This document shows, piece after piece, positions 6,848 through 14,961 of a stretch of 64,000 nt of DNA (positions within the stretch are counted from its first letter, which is position 1; the number at the start of each line of letters is the position of its first letter). Below the pieces are notes generated by a model. That model was not told the origin of the DNA. It did no database searches and was given only the letters and a program-made list of their open reading frames with translations. A program made the translations under genes and the position numbers. This DNA is from Diaphorobacter limosus (lineage in GTDB: Bacteria > Pseudomonadota > Gammaproteobacteria > Burkholderiales > Burkholderiaceae_C): contig NZ_CP136921.1 of assembly GCF_033100095.1 (NCBI RefSeq), positions 1,210,501 through 1,274,500 of the forward strand, written 5' to 3'.

Positions 6848-8052
6848 AAAGGCGTTCCCTGCTGTCACTCACCGCTGGCGCGTCGCTGCTGGCCGGTGGT
6901 TGCGCAGCCACCAAGACCCCGCCCGCCACCGCCGCAACCGACGCCGTCCAAGGCACGGGTGACATCGGCGTGGTCATCGAGCGCGCCGCTGGCGCGCTCA
7001 CCCTGGTCAACACCAGCCGGCGCGAGGCCATTGGGCGCGTGCAAGGCCTGGGCGACCTGTCCCATGCCTCGGTGGTGTTCTCGCGCGATGCGCGCTACGC
7101 CTTTGTCTTCGGCCGCGACGGCGGCCTGACGCGCGTGGACATGCTGCAGCAACGCATCACGCACCGCGTCATGCAGGCCGGCAACTCGATAGGCGGCGCC
7201 ATCAGCGCCGACGGCCGCCTGGTGGTGGCGCAGAACTACCAGCCTGGCGGCATCAAGGTGTTCGACGCCGCGACGCTGGAATTGCTGGCCGATGTGCCCG
7301 CCAGCATGCCCGGCGGCGAGCGCTCGCGCGTCGTGGGGTTGGCCGACCTGCCCCAGCACCGCTTCATTTACAGCCTGTTCGACGCCGAGGCAATCTGCAT
7401 CGCCGACTGCAGCAACCCGCGCCAGCCACGCATCACCACCCTGCAGGGTATTGGCCGCCAGCCCTACGACGCCCTGCTCTCGCCGAACGGCCGCCACTAC
7501 ATCGCCGGCCTGTTTGGCGAGGATGGCCTGGCCATGGTCGATCTGTGGGAAGAGCAGCCGCGTGCGCGCCGCATTCTTGGCGGCTACGGGCGCGGCGAAA
7601 AGCCCCTGCCGGTGTACAAGATGCCGCACCTGCGCGGCTGGGCCATGGCCGGTGGCCGCGCCTTCCTGCCCGCCATTGGCCGGCACGAGGTGCTCGTCGT
7701 CGATACCAGCACCTGGGCCGAGGTGGGCCGCATCCCGGTGGCCGGGCAGCCGGTATTCGTCATGGCACGGCCCGATGGACGCCAGGTGTGGGTCAACTTC
7801 TCGGTACCCGACTACAACCGCGTGCAGGTCATAGACACCGTGAGCCAGCGCGTGGTGCAGACCATAGAACCCGGCAAGGCCGTGCTGCACATGGAGTTCA
7901 CCCCGCGCGGCGAATCGGTGTGGATCAGCTGCCGCGACGACAACCGGGTGCAGGTCTACGACACGCATACCCGCGAGCTGCAGGCCAGCCTGGCCGTGGA
8001 TGCGCCCAGCGGCATCTTCTTCACGGCACGCGCACAGCGCATGGGGTTCTGA
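6844..8052 (+). CDS. nirF: NirF, haem d1 biosynthesis protein
   Basis: NirF is a d1-type beta-propeller that acts late in haem d1 synthesis in the periplasm. The 402-residue protein starts at the ATG overlapping the nirC stop. Its N-terminus is a signal sequence with the lipobox LLAGGC, so it is probably a lipoprotein. The body has repeated propeller blades (for example VVFSRDARYAFVFGRDGGLTRVD and MEFTPRGESVWISCRDDNRVQVYD) but no CxxCH haem c site, as expected for NirF. The operon position nirC-nirF-nirDL matches known denitrifiers. The adjacent gene starts 3 bp after its stop. Confidence 0.92.
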   Translation: MKRRSLLSLTAGASLLAGGCAATKTPPATAATDAVQGTGDIGVVIERAAGALTLVNTSRREAIGRVQGLGDLSHASVVFSRDARYAFVFGRDGGLTRVDMLQQRITHRVMQAGNSIGGAISADGRLVVAQNYQPGGIKVFDAATLELLADVPASMPGGERSRVVGLADLPQHRFIYSLFDAEAICIADCSNPRQPRITTLQGIGRQPYDALLSPNGRHYIAGLFGEDGLAMVDLWEEQPRARRILGGYGRGEKPLPVYKMPHLRGWAMAGGRAFLPAIGRHEVLVVDTSTWAEVGRIPVAGQPVFVMARPDGRQVWVNFSVPDYNRVQVIDTVSQRVVQTIEPGKAVLHMEFTPRGESVWISCRDDNRVQVYDTHTRELQASLAVDAPSGIFFTARAQRMGF

Positions 8053-8055
8053 TCC

Positions 8056-9087
8056 ATGCAGCACAAGGATCTCGATCACGCCTTGCTCAACCCCTGGCAA
8101 CGTGATTTCCCGTTGCAGCGCGAGCCCTTCGCCGTCATAGGCCAGTGCCTCGGCCTGGACGTTGCCCAGGTGCTGGAGCATTACACCCGCCTGCAGCGCC
8201 AGGGCAGCCTGAGCCGCATCGGCGCCGTGTTTGCGCCCGGCGCGGGAGGGGCCTCGCTGCTCGCCGCCATGGCAGTACCACCCGACAGGCTGAACGCGGT
8301 GGCCGCCGTCGTCTCCAGCCACCCGGGCGTGAACCACAACTACGAGCGCGAACATACGACCAACCTGTGGTTCGTCGCCACCGGCCGCGATGCGGCGCAG
8401 GTGGAGCAGTTGCTGCGCAGCATAGAGGCCGAAACCGACCTGCCGGTGCTGCGCCTGCCCATGCTGCGGCCCTACCGCATAGACACCGGCTTTGACCTGC
8501 GCGCCAGCCAATCGCGCGCCAGCGGCGCAACCCACTGGGCACAAACACCGCTGCAAGCACATGACAAGCCCCTGGCGGCACTGGCCGAGCAAGGGCTGGC
8601 GCTGGTGGACAGGCCCTATGACCTGTGGGCCGAGCAGCTGGGGCAAGGCGTGGATGACGTACTGGCGCAGCTGCAGCGCTGGTTGCAGCAAAAGACGCTG
8701 AGCCGCTTTGGCGTCGTGGTGCGCCACCACGAGCTGGGCTACACGGCGAACGCGATGACGGTGTTCGACGTGCCCGAAAGCGAGGTCGATGCCTGTGGCG
8801 AGGCCCTGGCGCAAATGCCTGGGGTGACGCTCGCCTACCAACGCGCACGCGCCGGCGACTGGCCCTACAACCTGTACTGCATGGTGCATGGACGCGACCG
8901 CGACAGCGTGCGTGCCACCGTGGCCCAGGCCGTGGCGCATGCCGGCCTGGCACACAGGCCCCATGCCATGCTTTTCTCGCTGCGCCGCTTCAAGCAGACC
9001 GGTGCCAGGCGCTTTGCTGCGCACACCACACACCTGGCAGCGCATTCCTGCCACACGCCAGCCGGAGCACCCCATGCTCACCCCTGA
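8056..9087 (+). CDS. nirDL: fused NirD-NirL sirohaem decarboxylase subunit
   Basis: This 343-residue protein contains two consecutive Lrp/AsnC-like units. The first (about 1-160) carries NPWQRDFPLQREPF and the conserved HNYERE segment. The second (about 180-330) carries LVDRPYDLWAEQLG and AGDWPYNLYCMVHGRDR. Each unit corresponds to separate NirD and NirL proteins in other bacteria. The complex converts sirohaem to 12,18-didecarboxysirohaem by removing two carboxyl groups. Despite the Lrp fold it is an enzyme and not a DNA-binding regulator. The ORF overlaps nirG by 14 bp. The C-terminal tail rich in His, Thr and Ala is poorly conserved and may be dispensable. Confidence 0.9.
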   Translation: MQHKDLDHALLNPWQRDFPLQREPFAVIGQCLGLDVAQVLEHYTRLQRQGSLSRIGAVFAPGAGGASLLAAMAVPPDRLNAVAAVVSSHPGVNHNYEREHTTNLWFVATGRDAAQVEQLLRSIEAETDLPVLRLPMLRPYRIDTGFDLRASQSRASGATHWAQTPLQAHDKPLAALAEQGLALVDRPYDLWAEQLGQGVDDVLAQLQRWLQQKTLSRFGVVVRHHELGYTANAMTVFDVPESEVDACGEALAQMPGVTLAYQRARAGDWPYNLYCMVHGRDRDSVRATVAQAVAHAGLAHRPHAMLFSLRRFKQTGARRFAAHTTHLAAHSCHTPAGAPHAHP

Positions 9088-9550
9088 CGATGCCCGTTTG
9101 ATCAACCACCTGCACGGCGGCTTTCCGCTCGTCGATCGACCCTTTGCCGCCGTGGCCGATCAGCTGGGCTGGAGCGAAGAGCGCGTCATAGAGCGCCTGC
9201 ACCAACTCTTGGCCCAGGGCGTACTCACGCGCTTCGGGCCGCTGTTCCAGATCGAACGCGCGGGTGGCCAGTTCGTGCTCGCTGCCATTGCCGTGCCCGA
9301 GGAGCGCTTTGACGCCGTCAACCTGGTGGTCAACAGCTTTCCCGAAGTGGCGCACAACTACCGGCGCACGCACGCGCTCAACATGTGGTTCGTCGTCGCC
9401 GCCGAATCGCCGGCGCTGGCGGCTGATGCGATCGCGCGTATCCAGGAGTCGGTGGGCCTGCAGGTGCTGGCCTTCCCCAAGGAAGAAGAATATTTCGTCG
9501 AGCTGCGCCTGCCGGCGCTGCCGACCGCCGGAGAAGCCCATGGCGCTTGA
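9074..9550 (+). CDS. nirG: NirG, Lrp/AsnC-like sirohaem decarboxylase subunit
   Basis: This 158-residue protein is homologous to the units of NirDL. It has the N-terminal winged-helix-like part (DDARLINHLHGGFPLVDRPF), the segment EVAHNYRRTHALNMWFVV with conserved His-Asn-Tyr-x-Arg, and the KEEEYFVELRL C-terminus. It acts with NirDL and NirH to decarboxylate the sirohaem precursor of haem d1 in the cytoplasm. It starts within the 3' end of nirDL, and its stop overlaps the nirH start by 11 bp, so translation is coupled. The NirG versus NirH label rests on gene order. Confidence 0.88.
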   Translation: MLTPDDARLINHLHGGFPLVDRPFAAVADQLGWSEERVIERLHQLLAQGVLTRFGPLFQIERAGGQFVLAAIAVPEERFDAVNLVVNSFPEVAHNYRRTHALNMWFVVAAESPALAADAIARIQESVGLQVLAFPKEEEYFVELRLPALPTAGEAHGA

Positions 9551-10019
9551 TGCCTTCGACCGCGCCCTGATCGCTGCCACGCAAGGCGGCCTGCCGCTGG
9601 TGGCGCGCCCCTACGAGGCCGTGGGCGCCATGCTGGGCGCCAGCGGCGAGCAGGTGCGCGCACGCCTGACGCAGATGCTGGAGCACGGCCTGATCCGGCG
9701 CATAGGCGCCGTGCCCAACCACTACCGCCTGGGCTATACCGCCAACGGCATGAGCGTGTGGGACGTGGCCGACGAACAGATCGCCGAACTGGGGCCGCGC
9801 GTGGCCGATCTGCCGGGCGTCAGCCACTGCTACCGCCGCCCGCGCCACCTGCCCGGCTGGCCCTACAACCTGTTTGCCATGCTGCACGGCACCAGCCGCG
9901 AGGCCGTCGCGCAGCAGGCGCAGGAGATCGTGCAACTGCTGGGCCCCGCCTGCCGCAGCCACGACATCCTGTATTCCACGGCCATCTTGAAGAAAACCGG
10001 CCTGCGTTTGAAGGACTAA
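9540..10019 (+). CDS. nirH: NirH, Lrp/AsnC-like sirohaem decarboxylase subunit
   Basis: This is the second single-unit paralogue, 159 residues (MALDAFDRALIAATQGGLPL). It contains RRIGAVPNHYRLGYTANGMSVWDV and LPGWPYNLFAMLHG, closest in style to the second half of NirDL, and ends ILKKTGLRLKD. It belongs to the haem d1 sirohaem-decarboxylase complex. The ATG lies inside the last codons of nirG, and nirJ starts 3 bp after the stop, which supports one polycistronic unit. Confidence 0.88.
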   Translation: MALDAFDRALIAATQGGLPLVARPYEAVGAMLGASGEQVRARLTQMLEHGLIRRIGAVPNHYRLGYTANGMSVWDVADEQIAELGPRVADLPGVSHCYRRPRHLPGWPYNLFAMLHGTSREAVAQQAQEIVQLLGPACRSHDILYSTAILKKTGLRLKD

Positions 10020-10022
10020 AGA

Positions 10023-11237
10023 ATGTTTCGCATCAGCCAATACATGCGCGAACTGGCGCAAGCGCAAAGCACCGGCGTCTACCCGGTAGTCAAAGACCGC
10101 AAGGCGCGCGGCCCGGTCGTGATCTGGAACCTGATCCGCCGCTGCAACCTGACCTGCAAGCACTGCTATGCCCTGTCGGCCGACCACGATTACGCCGGCG
10201 AGCTGCTGCTGCCCGAGGTGTTCACGGTGATGGACGACCTCAAGGCCTTCGGCGTGCCGGCGCTGATCCTCTCGGGCGGCGAGCCACTGTTGCGCCCCGA
10301 CATCTTCGAGATCTCGGCGCGCGCGCGCGAGATGGGCTTCTACACCGGCCTGTCGACCAACGGCACGCTGATCGACGCGCTCATGGCGCAGCGCATTGCT
10401 GAGGCCGGTTTTGACTATGTCGGCATCAGCCTCGATGGCCTGAAGGCCACGCACGACAAGTTCAGGCGCCTGGAGGGCGCGTTTGACCGCAGTCTTGCCG
10501 CCATCGGCCACCTGGACAAGGTGGGCGTCAAGGTCGGCCTGCGCTACACCATGACCGCCATGAACGGCCACGACCTGCCGGCGCTGCTGGATTTGATGCA
10601 GGAGGTGGGCGCGCACAAGTTCTACTTCTCGCACCTGAACTACGCCGGGCGCGGCAACATCCACCGCGATAAAGACGCGCACCACCAGGCCACGCGCGCA
10701 GCCATGGACATGCTGTTTGACCGCGCCTGGGCCGCCGCGCAGGCCGGCAGCATGGATGACTACGTGAGCGGCAACAACGACGCCGACGGCCCCTACCTGC
10801 TGCAATGGGTGCGCCAGCACCTGCCGCAGTGGGAGGACGCCTTGCGCGCGCGCCTGGTCGCCTGGGGCGGCAACGCCAGCGGCCAGCAGATCGCCAACAT
10901 CGACAACCTCGGCCATGTCCACCCCGACACCATGTGGTGGCACCACGACCTGGGCTGCGTGCGCGATCGCCCCTTCTCGCAGATCTGGAACGACGTGAGC
11001 GACCCGCTGATGGCCGGCCTGAAACAGCGCCCGCGCCCGGTCCAGGGCCGCTGCGGCGGCTGCCAGCACCTGGCCATCTGCAACGGCAACACCCGCGTGC
11101 GCGCGCAGCAGCTCACCGGCAACTTCTGGTTTGAAGACCCGGGCTGCTACCTGAGCGACGCCGAGGTGGGGGCCGCGTCCACTCCGTTCGAGCCGGCACC
11201 GGCGAAACGCCGGCGCATTGAGGTGGTGACGGCGTAA
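10023..11237 (+). CDS. nirJ: NirJ, radical SAM haem d1 biosynthesis enzyme
   Basis: NirJ is a 404-residue radical S-adenosylmethionine enzyme that removes propionate groups and installs the oxo groups of haem d1. The CxxxCxxC cluster site is Cys41, Cys45 and Cys48 in RRCNLTCKHCYA. LSGGEPLLRPD follows as the SAM-binding GGEP motif. A C-terminal SPASM-like cysteine set is visible in RCGGCQHLAICNGN and PGCYL and should carry an additional Fe-S cluster. The gene is the last of the tight nirC-F-DL-G-H-J run; a 174-bp gap holding a repeat separates it from nirN. Confidence 0.93.
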   Translation: MFRISQYMRELAQAQSTGVYPVVKDRKARGPVVIWNLIRRCNLTCKHCYALSADHDYAGELLLPEVFTVMDDLKAFGVPALILSGGEPLLRPDIFEISARAREMGFYTGLSTNGTLIDALMAQRIAEAGFDYVGISLDGLKATHDKFRRLEGAFDRSLAAIGHLDKVGVKVGLRYTMTAMNGHDLPALLDLMQEVGAHKFYFSHLNYAGRGNIHRDKDAHHQATRAAMDMLFDRAWAAAQAGSMDDYVSGNNDADGPYLLQWVRQHLPQWEDALRARLVAWGGNASGQQIANIDNLGHVHPDTMWWHHDLGCVRDRPFSQIWNDVSDPLMAGLKQRPRPVQGRCGGCQHLAICNGNTRVRAQQLTGNFWFEDPGCYLSDAEVGAASTPFEPAPAKRRRIEVVTA

Positions 11238-11239
11238 CC

Positions 11240-11360
11240 GGTTTGACTCCTTCGCCCCCTTGGGGGAGAGGGCTGGGGTGAGGGGGTGATGCCAGAGCAT
11301 AGCCCCTGTTGAAGACCCTCACCCCTGCCCTCTCCCGCAAGCGGGAGAGGGAAAAATACC
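11240..11360. repeat. double-hairpin intergenic repeat, copy 1
   Basis: Two inverted GC-rich hairpins (around CGCCCCCTTGGGGGAGAGG and CCCTCTCCCGCAAGCGGGAG) flank a short spacer. Almost the same arrangement, at similar spacing, occurs at 45010-45135. The two halves are inverted relative to each other, like a REP/BIME pair. It lies between nirJ and nirN, where it could act as a transcriptional attenuator or an mRNA stabiliser. Confidence 0.7.
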
Positions 11361-11379
11361 GGGTAGCAACCGCCAACAA

Positions 11380-11401
11380 AGCGTGAGTAGCTATTATTTT
11401 T
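11380..11401 (-). repeat. partial copy of the AGCTGCTTGCGCTTG repeat family
   Basis: On the minus strand this reads AATAATAGCTACTCACGC, a degenerate half of the dispersed repeat found also at 14443, 20351, 42145, 50925 and 55608. It lies directly before the ribosome site of nirN. Confidence 0.45.
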
Positions 11402-11411
11402 GGAGCATCCC

Positions 11412-12929
11412 TTGTCCCCCCGCTTCCTCCCCGCCGCCCTCCTCGGCCTGCTTTTGGCCACCCCGGCCCTGGCCCAACCCAACGCCGCCGCCCTCTACCA
11501 GCAGCACTGCGCCAGCTGCCACGGCGCGCAGCGCACCGGCCTGATGGGCCCGGCGCTGCTGCCCGAGAGCCTGGAGCGCACGCGCCCTGCCGAGGTGCTG
11601 CGCGTCATCACCGAGGGCCGCCAGGCAACGCAGATGATGGGCTTTGCCGAGCAGCTCTCGCCCCCCGAGATCAAGGCCCTGGCCGACTGGGTGCGCACGC
11701 CCGTGGTGCCGGCGCCGCGCTGGGGCGAGGCCGATATCCGGGCCTCGCGCATCGCCACGCCGCTGCCTGCCGACGAGCCCGTCAAGCCGAAGTGGGACGC
11801 CGACCCGATGAACCTGTTTCTCGTGGTCGAGGGGGGCGACCATCATGTCTCGCTGCTCGACGGCGACCGCTTCGAGGTCATCACCCGCTTTGCCAGCCGC
11901 TACGCGCTGCACGGCGGGCCGAAGTTCACGCCCGACGGGCGCTATGTGTTCTTCGGCTCGCGTGACGGCTGGATCACCAAGTACGACCTGTGGCGTCTGG
12001 CCGTGGTGGCCGAGGTGCGCGCCGGCCTGAACATGCGCAACGTGGCCGTGAGCGGCGACGGGCGCTGGGTCATGGCGGCCAACTACCTGCCGCACAGCCT
12101 GGCGCTGTTCGACGCCGATCTGAACCTGGTGACAACCTACGACGCGGCGACGCAGGACGGCAAGAGCAGCTCGCGCGTGTCCGCGGTGTACGACGCCACG
12201 CCGAGGAACAGCTTTGTCGTGGCGCTCAAGGATCTTCCCGAGATCTGGGAGATCTCCTACGACCAGAAGACCCCCGCCACCCCCAAGAGCCAATGGGGCG
12301 TACGCCGTACCCTGCTCGAAGAGCCGCTCGATGATTTCTTCTTTGACCAGAGCTACCGCCACGCGCTGGGCGCCACCCGCCCCAAGGCCGGGGGCAGCGC
12401 CAGCGCCCAGGTGGTGAGCCTGGACATGCGCCGCAAGGTCGCCGACCTGCCCATTGCCGGCATGCCGCACCTGGGCTCAGGCATCACCTTTGCCTGGAAC
12501 GGCACCACGGTGCTGGCCAGCCCGAATCTGGGCGGCGGCGCGGTCGATGTGATCGACATGCAGAGCTGGAAGACCGTACGCACCATCCCCACGCCGGGTG
12601 CCGGCTTCTTCATGCGCAGCCATGAAAACACCCCCTACGCCTGGACCGACTCCATGATGAGCAAGGACGGCAAGGACAGGCTCACCATCATCGACAAGCG
12701 CACGCTGACACCGGTAGCCGAAGTGCGCGAACCCGGCAAGACGCTGGCGCATATCGAGTTCACGCGCGACGGCCGCTACGCCCTGGCCAGCCTGTGGGAG
12801 ATGGATGGCGCCGTCATCGTGTACGACGCACGCAGTTTCAAGGAGGTCAAGCGCCTGCCCATGGCCAAGCCCGTGGGCAAGTACAACGTCTGGAACAAGA
12901 TCACGCGCAGCGAAGGCACATCCCATTGA
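11412..12929 (+). CDS. nirN: NirN, dihydro-haem d1 dehydrogenase
   Basis: NirN carries a haem c domain and a d1-type beta-propeller. It introduces the acrylate double bond in the last step of haem d1 synthesis and hands the cofactor to NirS in the periplasm. The 505-residue product has a signal peptide ending ATPALAQ, a haem c site CASCH (Cys33 to His37), a cytochrome domain to about residue 100 and the propeller thereafter (for example VEGGDHHVSLLDGDRFEV, KTLAHIEFTRDGRYALASLW). I place the start at the TTG at 11412 because GGAG lies 6 bp upstream; an in-frame TTG at 11400 would overlap that ribosome site. A paralogue lacking the haem c domain lies at 22019. Confidence 0.9.
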   Translation: MSPRFLPAALLGLLLATPALAQPNAAALYQQHCASCHGAQRTGLMGPALLPESLERTRPAEVLRVITEGRQATQMMGFAEQLSPPEIKALADWVRTPVVPAPRWGEADIRASRIATPLPADEPVKPKWDADPMNLFLVVEGGDHHVSLLDGDRFEVITRFASRYALHGGPKFTPDGRYVFFGSRDGWITKYDLWRLAVVAEVRAGLNMRNVAVSGDGRWVMAANYLPHSLALFDADLNLVTTYDAATQDGKSSSRVSAVYDATPRNSFVVALKDLPEIWEISYDQKTPATPKSQWGVRRTLLEEPLDDFFFDQSYRHALGATRPKAGGSASAQVVSLDMRRKVADLPIAGMPHLGSGITFAWNGTTVLASPNLGGGAVDVIDMQSWKTVRTIPTPGAGFFMRSHENTPYAWTDSMMSKDGKDRLTIIDKRTLTPVAEVREPGKTLAHIEFTRDGRYALASLWEMDGAVIVYDARSFKEVKRLPMAKPVGKYNVWNKITRSEGTSH

Positions 12930-13010
12930 ACGGATCGCCGACTAGGCTGCCCAGATCACAGGCATTCATGAGCCCCTGAGCGCATGGATGCCAGCCAATT
13001 GGCAGAAGAA

Positions 13011-13024
13011 TTGACACATATCAG
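13011..13024. promoter_or_regulatory. Dnr/Fnr-type box upstream of the regulator gene
   Basis: TTGAC-ACAT-ATCAG matches the Crp/Fnr-family consensus TTGAT-N4-ATCAA at 8 of 10 half-site positions. It lies about 55 bp before the ATG of the Dnr-like regulator, so the regulator may control itself or respond to FNR/ANR. A footprint would be needed for proof. Confidence 0.6.
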
Positions 13025-13078
13025 GGAAACGCTGTCCTGCTGTATCTCGCCCTAGGGTTTACAAGAACAATACGCCCC

Positions 13079-13804
13079 ATGAATATTCGGCAATTCAACA
13101 TCCCGCACTACCTGTCCACGCTGCCCGCGTTCCAGGAAATGACGCCTGCCGAGCTGGAGCGCCTGGCCACCGGATGCCGGCTGCGCCGTTATGCGCGGGG
13201 GATCAGCATTTACCGCGTGGGCATGTCCTGCGAGGAGTTCCACGTAGCCGTGAAGGGCCAGGTCAAGCTGTACGCCATTTCCCCCGCCGGCCAGGAAAAG
13301 GTGGTTGAGCTGGCCGGCCCCGGCATGTGCTTTGGAGAGGCGTCGATGTTCAGCGACCAGCTCTATATCCTGAATGCCGAGGCCTTGACCGACTCCATCA
13401 TCCTCAGCGTCGGCAAGGCTGCGGTGGTGCGTGAAATCGAAGCCGACCCGCGCTTTGCCATGCACATGCTGAGCGGTATTTCAAGGCGCATGCACGCCCT
13501 GGTGCAGGATGTGCAAGCCTATGCGCTGCACTCCGGCATGGAGCGCGTGATCGGCTACCTCCTGCACTCGCTGCCCGAAGAGGGCACATACCACGTCACC
13601 TGCAACCGGTCATGCAACGAGGCCATGGCGCTCAACGTGTCGCTACCGGTCAGCAAGGCCACTATCGCCTCCAGGCTGTCGATCACGCCCGAGTATTTCT
13701 CGCGCGTGCTGCACGACCTGGAAGAAGCGGGCCTGATTCGCCGCGACAAGCGCGACATCCATATCCCCGATACCGCGCGGCTGGCCAGCCACACGCTGCA
13801 ATAG
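13079..13804 (+). CDS. dnr: Dnr/Nnr-type Crp-Fnr transcriptional regulator
   Basis: This 241-residue regulator has a cyclic-nucleotide-like sensor barrel (about 20-130), a long dimer helix and a C-terminal winged helix-turn-helix. The recognition segment VSKATIASRLSITPEYFSRVL resembles the TF(S)R helix of Dnr and Nnr, which bind TTGAY-N4-RTCAA sites. The N-terminal cysteine cluster of oxygen-sensing FNR is absent, so it is more likely an NO (haem) sensor of the Dnr/Nnr type. It ends the nir block, is convergent with maf, and carries a candidate box 55 bp upstream. Similar boxes precede both nirS genes. The symbol rests on context and on the lack of the cluster. Confidence 0.8.
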   Translation: MNIRQFNIPHYLSTLPAFQEMTPAELERLATGCRLRRYARGISIYRVGMSCEEFHVAVKGQVKLYAISPAGQEKVVELAGPGMCFGEASMFSDQLYILNAEALTDSIILSVGKAAVVREIEADPRFAMHMLSGISRRMHALVQDVQAYALHSGMERVIGYLLHSLPEEGTYHVTCNRSCNEAMALNVSLPVSKATIASRLSITPEYFSRVLHDLEEAGLIRRDKRDIHIPDTARLASHTLQ

Positions 13805-13815
13805 GCCCCTGGCGC

Positions 13816-14436
13816 TCAATCGCGCAACACACCCGCGGCCCGCAGCAGCTGCGCGGTTTCAAACAGCGGCAGTCCCATGATGCCGGTGTAGCTGCCGTTG
13901 ATGTTTTGCACATACTGCGCCACCGGCCCCTGTATGCCATAGGCGCCGGCCTTGCCCATGGGTTCACCACTGGCGACATAGGCGGCAATCTGCGCCTCCG
14001 TCATGACGGCAAAGCGCACCCGCGACACGGACAATGCCGCCAGGCGGCGATCGCCCGCCTGCAGCGCCACGGCGGTGAGCACCTGGTGCTCGCGGCCGGA
14101 CAGCTCCGCCAGCATGCGCGCCGCATCCTGCGCGTCCTCGGGCTTGCCATAGATGCGCTCGCCCAGGGCGACCGTGGTGTCAGAGCACAGAATCGGCGCC
14201 AGCGGCAGGCCACGGCGCTTGTGGCGCGCGACGGCGGCGTCCAGCTTGAGGGCGGTGACGCGCTGCACGTAGGCCGCTGGGGCTTCGCCGGCTTGTACCG
14301 CCTCCAGCCCTTCAGCATCCTCCGGCGCGTCACCCACGGCATTGGGCAGCAGCAGTTCGTGGCGCACCCCCAGCTGGGCCAGCAGCTGGCGCCGGCGCGG
14401 GCTTTGCGAGGCGAGGTAGATGAAATCGGTAATCAT
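13816..14436 (-). CDS. maf: Maf family nucleotide pyrophosphatase
   Basis: This is a house-cleaning dTTP/UTP-type pyrophosphatase of 206 residues. It opens with [18 protein letters not shown], the conserved S-x-S-x-R-R phosphate-binding loop of Maf, and has [20 protein letters not shown] and [12 protein letters not shown] further on. The ATG at 14436 gives the family start; the longer frame to 14475 lies in a repeat. In many proteobacteria maf is directly followed by rng. Here the 8.3-kb nir block separates them, which points to insertion of that block. It is convergent with dnr, 11 bp apart. Confidence 0.92.
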   Translation of the reverse strand: MITDFIYLASQSPRRRQLLAQLGVRHELLLPNAVGDAPEDAEGLEAVQAGEAPAAYVQRVTALKLDAAVARHKRRGLPLAPILCSDTTVALGERIYGKPEDAQDAARMLAELSGREHQVLTAVALQAGDRRLAALSVSRVRFAVMTEAQIAAYVASGEPMGKAGAYGIQGPVAQYVQNINGSYTGIMGLPLFETAQLLRAAGVLRD

Positions 14437-14442
14437 AGGTAA

Positions 14443-14490
14443 AAACAGCCTCCAGCACCCATGTAGCAAGCGCAAGCAGCTATCAAAACA
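14443..14490 (-). repeat. dispersed AGCTGCTTGCGCTTG repeat
   Basis: On the minus strand this reads GATAGCTGCTTGCGCTTGCTAC, almost identical to the copies at 42145 and 50925. It occupies the short gap between rlmH and maf. Confidence 0.65.
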
Positions 14491-14493
14491 GGA

Positions 14494-14961
14494 TCATTCC
14501 CGATGATAGGGGTGGCCGGCATTCACCGACCAGGCGCGGTACAGCTGCTCGATCAGCAGCACGCGCACCATGGCATGCGGCAAGGTGAGGTCGGACAGGC
14601 GGATGCGCTCATGCGCGGCCTGGCGAAAGTCCGGATCCAGCCCGTCGGGCCCGCCGATGACCAGGGCCACGTCGTCGCCGCCCAGCTGCCAGCCCTTGAG
14701 GCGCTCGGCCAGGGCCTTGGTGGTCAGGCTGGTGCCGCGCTCGTCCAGGGCCACGACGCGCGTGCCGCGCGGAATGGCGGCTTCGATACGCTCGCGCTCG
14801 GCGGCATACAGCGTCTGCAGCGTCTTGGAGCCGCGTGGCTCGGTCTTGATGGCCTTGAGCTGCACCTTCAGCTCGGGCGGAAAGCGTTTGGCGTAGTCGT
14901 CGTAGGCGCTCGCGGCCCAATCGGGCACGCGCTGGCCCACGGCCACGATCAGCAGCCTCAT
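14494..14961 (-). CDS. rlmH: 23S rRNA pseudouridine-1915 N3-methyltransferase
   Basis: RlmH methylates pseudouridine 1915 in helix 69 of 23S rRNA using S-adenosylmethionine. The 155-residue protein is complete: [15 protein letters not shown] at the N-terminus, [17 protein letters not shown], the SPOUT knot loop [13 protein letters not shown], and the C-terminal [14 protein letters not shown] typical of the family. The ATG overlaps the rsfS stop by 4 bp, so the two are co-translated. The longer upstream reading frame belongs to the rsfS shadow and was ignored. Confidence 0.95.
   Translation of the reverse strand: MRLLIVAVGQRVPDWAASAYDDYAKRFPPELKVQLKAIKTEPRGSKTLQTLYAAERERIEAAIPRGTRVVALDERGTSLTTKALAERLKGWQLGGDDVALVIGGPDGLDPDFRQAAHERIRLSDLTLPHAMVRVLLIEQLYRAWSVNAGHPYHRE

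Noticed and set aside
6865..9105. Minus-strand frame of 746 codons opposite nirF/nirDL
   Set aside because: GC-rich antisense shadow; low-complexity composition rich in Ala, His, Gln and Val, no family motifs, and it lies exactly over strongly supported nir genes.
9378..11300. Minus-strand frame of 640 codons opposite nirH/nirJ
   Set aside because: Antisense shadow of conserved genes, with no motifs or ribosome site.
11240..11360. CRISPR-like or tandem repeat array
   Set aside because: Only two inverted hairpins, with no regularly spaced repeats and unique spacers; no cas genes are in the window.
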